This document shows, piece by piece, positions 61,797-64,000 of a DNA stretch of 64,000 bases (positions are counted from its first letter, which is position 1; each line of letters begins with the position of its first letter). This DNA comes from Contendibacter sp031732755 (lineage in GTDB: Bacteria > Pseudomonadota > Gammaproteobacteria > Competibacterales > Competibacteraceae): the NCBI GenBank assembly GCA_031732755.1, contig JAVMKI010000051.1:1-64000 (forward strand). The letters are read 5' to 3'. A program made the position numbers and the translations under genes. A model generated the notes under the pieces. It was not told where the DNA came from. It made no database searches and saw only the letters and a list, made by a program, of their open reading frames with translations.

Positions 61797-62438
61797 ATGA
61801 ACAATCCACCACCTACCGCGATAGTCTACCTGGTGGGCACCGATCCGGTGCTTTGCGAGGCGCTCCAATGCCTGTTGAAATCGGTCGGCTTGCAAACTCT
61901 GGCTTGCGCTGACATGGAAACGTTTCTGGCCGCCTACCAGGCGGATTGGCCCGGTTGTCTGTTGCTGGATGCGCGGGTTTCGGGATGCGACGATCCTGGC
62001 GCCCTGCAAGGTCTTCGCAAGCAGGGCATCGACGCGCCTGTCATCATGATCGCTGGGCACGCTAATGTCACCATGGCGGTGACCGCTCTGCGGCAGGGCG
62101 TGCTGGATTTCATCGAAAAGCCATTCAACGACCAGATCCTTCTGGACGGCGTCCATCACGCGCTGGCCGTGGACGCGGCCCGGCAACGCGCCCGGGCGCA
62201 ACGTCAGGATCTGTTCCTCCGCTTCGATACCTTGACCGCGCGCGAGCAGGACGTACTGCGTTGGGTCGTGGAAGGGTTGTCCAACCGGGAAATCGCCGAA
62301 AAGTTGAATCTGAGCCGCAAGACCGTGGAAATTCATCGCGCCAGGGTCATGCGGAAGATGGAGGCCGACACCCTGTCGCAACTGATTCAAATGACGGTGG
62401 CCATTGGCATTCTCAAGCTTTACGAGGTGGATGGTTGA
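61797..62438 (+). CDS. FixJ/NarL-like response regulator with degenerate receiver
   Basis: A 213-residue protein: receiver (1-125) plus LuxR-type HTH (LTAREQDVLRWVVEGLSNRE, then IAEKLNLSRKTVEIHRARVM, about 147-192). Phospho-acceptor Asp58 (LLLDARV) and Lys108 (IEKPF) are kept. The acidic pair that normally binds Mg reads Gly14-Thr15 (IVYLVGTDP), and the switch Thr/Ser is Ala86 (IAGHANV). It may therefore act without phosphorylation or bind another ligand. No histidine kinase gene is adjacent. Confidence 0.85.
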   Translation: MNNPPPTAIVYLVGTDPVLCEALQCLLKSVGLQTLACADMETFLAAYQADWPGCLLLDARVSGCDDPGALQGLRKQGIDAPVIMIAGHANVTMAVTALRQGVLDFIEKPFNDQILLDGVHHALAVDAARQRARAQRQDLFLRFDTLTAREQDVLRWVVEGLSNREIAEKLNLSRKTVEIHRARVMRKMEADTLSQLIQMTVAIGILKLYEVDG

Positions 62439-62447
62439 ACACGTTCC

Positions 62448-62513
62448 ATGGAGTGGCTCCCTATAACGATGAACGCCGAGATCGCCGCGCTGCTGGGCGA
62501 GGTGACGAAATGA
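62448..62513 (+). CDS. Short coupled ORF upstream of the AlbA-type ATPase gene
   Basis: A 21-codon frame, MEWLPITMNAEIAALLGEVTK, with ATGA overlap to the next gene. It may be a decayed 3' end of a longer gene or a translated coupling ORF. No ribosome site and no recognisable family. Confidence 0.3.
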   Translation: MEWLPITMNAEIAALLGEVTK

Positions 62514-64000
62514 CGGCGCTCGAACTGATCGAAAGTCTCAACCTCCTCGACGAACACGAGCGCATCGAAGCCAAGCGCGCTTCGGAAGCTGGCAAATCGA
62601 TTCTGGAAACGATTTGTGCCTTCGCCAACGAACCCGGCCTGGGGGGTGGCTGGATCGTGCTGGGCGTCGCGCGCGAGGAGTTAGCGCTCTTCCCAGCTTA
62701 CGAAGTTGAAGGTGTGGTTCATCCAGACAAGATCACGACCGACATCGCCACCCAATGCCGCAACACGTTCAACATTCCGTGGCGCGTGGACATTTCCACC
62801 GAGAATGTCCAGGGCAAGAATGTCGTTGTGGTGTTCGTCCCCGAAGCCCAGCCTCAAGACAAGCCGGTCTTTTTGAAGTCCCAGGGGCTACCACGGGGCG
62901 CTTTCCGCCGCGTTGGCAGCACCGACCAACACTGTGCCGAAGACGATCTGGCGGTGTTCCACCAAGGACGCCAGCAGGAAAGCTTCGATGCCGGGATCGT
63001 GGCCGATGCCACTTTCGAGGATTTTTCGCCCGACGCGATTGCTGACTACCGAAAATTTCGCGCCGAGGCGAACCTGGATGCCGAGGAATTGCGCTGGTCG
63101 GATCAGGATCTCATGCAGGCGCTCGGTTGTACTCGTCGCAATCAGCAAGGCGAATGGAAACCCACAGTGACCGGCTTGATCCTGTTTGGTACTCCGTTGG
63201 CCTTGCGCCGCTGCTTCCCCACGACCCGCGTCGATTACATCCGTGTGCCCGGACGCGAATGGGTGCCCGATCCCGACCGCCGTTTCGATACGGTCGAACT
63301 GCGCGATCCGCTGTTCCGCCTGATCCGTCGCGCCCAAGCCGCCGTGCTGGATGATTTGCCCAAGCATTTCGGTCTCAAGGAAGGTGAATTGCAGCGACAG
63401 GACAAGCCGGTGATCCCCCTGCGGGTGATCCGTGAGGCGCTGGTCAACGCACTCATGCACCGCAGCTACCGCAGCCACAGCCCGGTGCAAATCATCCGCT
63501 ACGCCAATCGGCTGGAGATTCGCAATCCCGGTTTTTCGCTCAAATCCCCCGAGCATCTGGGCGAACCTGGCTCTCAACCCCGTAACCCCAAGATCGCCGC
63601 CGTGCTGCATGAGACCCGCTTTGCGGAAACCAAGGGCAGCGGCATCCGCGTCATGCGCGAGGGCATGGAGCAGGCGGGACTGACTCCGCCGTTGTTCGAG
63701 TCCGACCGTGCGGCCGATCAATTCGTTGCCCGCTACTTCTTCCATCATTTTCTGGGCCACGAGGATATTGCTTGGTTGGCGCGGTTCCGGGATTTGCATT
63801 TGTCGGATGAGGAGGCTAAAGCTCTGGTCATGGTGCGGGAAGCCGGCGCCATCGACAACGCCACCTATCGGGATTTGAACAAAGTGGATACCCTGACCGC
63901 CAGCGGCGCGTTGCGGCGGTTGCGGGATGCCGGGCTGCTTGCTCAAAGGGGGCGGGGTTCGGCAACTTACTATGTGCCGACCGACAGGCTAAACGTCGAG
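62510..64000 (+). CDS. AlbA_2-domain / GHKL-type ATP-binding protein (partial, 3' end cut by window)
   Basis: 497 codons are visible, open to the window end. The N-terminal AlbA_2 (schlafen-like, AAA_4) domain has RIEAKRASEAGKSILETICAF near residue 18 and GGWIVLGV near 46. A middle domain has VTGLILFGTPLALRR near 223. The C-terminal HATPase_c_4 domain has IREALVNALMHRSY near 310 and ETKGSGIRVMREGM near 375. A winged-helix-like end (LTASGALRRLRDAGLLAQRG) follows. Such proteins are predicted transcriptional regulators or RecG-related ATPases and often sit in defence or mobile regions. Confidence 0.85.
   Translation, partial: MTALELIESLNLLDEHERIEAKRASEAGKSILETICAFANEPGLGGGWIVLGVAREELALFPAYEVEGVVHPDKITTDIATQCRNTFNIPWRVDISTENVQGKNVVVVFVPEAQPQDKPVFLKSQGLPRGAFRRVGSTDQHCAEDDLAVFHQGRQQESFDAGIVADATFEDFSPDAIADYRKFRAEANLDAEELRWSDQDLMQALGCTRRNQQGEWKPTVTGLILFGTPLALRRCFPTTRVDYIRVPGREWVPDPDRRFDTVELRDPLFRLIRRAQAAVLDDLPKHFGLKEGELQRQDKPVIPLRVIREALVNALMHRSYRSHSPVQIIRYANRLEIRNPGFSLKSPEHLGEPGSQPRNPKIAAVLHETRFAETKGSGIRVMREGMEQAGLTPPLFESDRAADQFVARYFFHHFLGHEDIAWLARFRDLHLSDEEAKALVMVREAGAIDNATYRDLNKVDTLTASGALRRLRDAGLLAQRGRGSATYYVPTDRLNVE

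Overview
The window is 64 kb of GC-rich chromosomal DNA that reads as ordinary gammaproteobacterial housekeeping sequence with accessory islands. ParC (solo), HypB/F/C, GltBD, a long-form LeuA, cytochrome c', a MaoC-phosphotransacetylase fusion, TalB-type transaldolase and a tkt-gap-pgk cluster together suggest a gammaproteobacterium of the Chromatiales/Competibacteraceae kind. That placement is an inference from gene content, not from a marker tree. No rRNA, tRNA or CRISPR array was found.

Layout. 1-6.1 kb: pip-dtd, a UPF0114 membrane protein, and on the minus strand a DUF815 ATPase, tail-specific protease Prc and a NYN-domain protein. 6.2-11 kb: tkt-gap-pgk (Calvin/pentose/glycolytic block) with a recognisable tkt promoter, an intercistronic hairpin and a terminator. 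11-16 kb: a 5'-truncated TreS/maltokinase remnant, tsaE-nnr and parC. 16-17 kb: msrQ preceded by two tandem leader-like units, each with Trp-Trp codons and an intrinsic terminator. 17-22 kb: hypB-hypF-hypC and an MDR oxidoreductase. 22-25 kb: a papain-like peptidase, leuA with a candidate leader peptide, and a small membrane protein with 39-bp repeats. 25-29 kb: cytochrome b and cytochrome c', a cupin, MaoC-Pta and RluE. 29-34 kb: a patatin outer-membrane autotransporter, a two-gene RiPP-like cassette (Tat-type precursor with eight W-Y-N/D triads plus a protein with a SPASM-like Cys cluster but no radical-SAM motif), and small envelope proteins. 34-43 kb: hydrolase-LON domain-ubiX, then gltBD. 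43-48.5 kb: a decayed ISAs1 transposase, a TPR lipoprotein and hemA-prfA-prmC.

48.5-64 kb is the most mosaic part. It holds an AT-richer TcmP gene paired with a three-Cys-motif (DUF5131) gene, a Gly-rich repeat protein, an encapsulated-ferritin homologue without a neighbouring encapsulin, a pentapeptide-repeat protein, lon, a methyltransferase, apaG, tal, a dead IS5-family element with intact ends and a CTAG duplication, an acyl-CoA ligase and enoyl-CoA hydratase pair, a FixJ-like regulator with a degenerate receiver, and a truncated AlbA-type ATPase running off the edge.

The strongest candidates for new biology are the RiPP-like cassette at 31.7-32.9 kb, the tandem Trp-codon leader units at 16.7-17.0 kb, and the TcmP/three-Cys pair at 48.6-50.6 kb.
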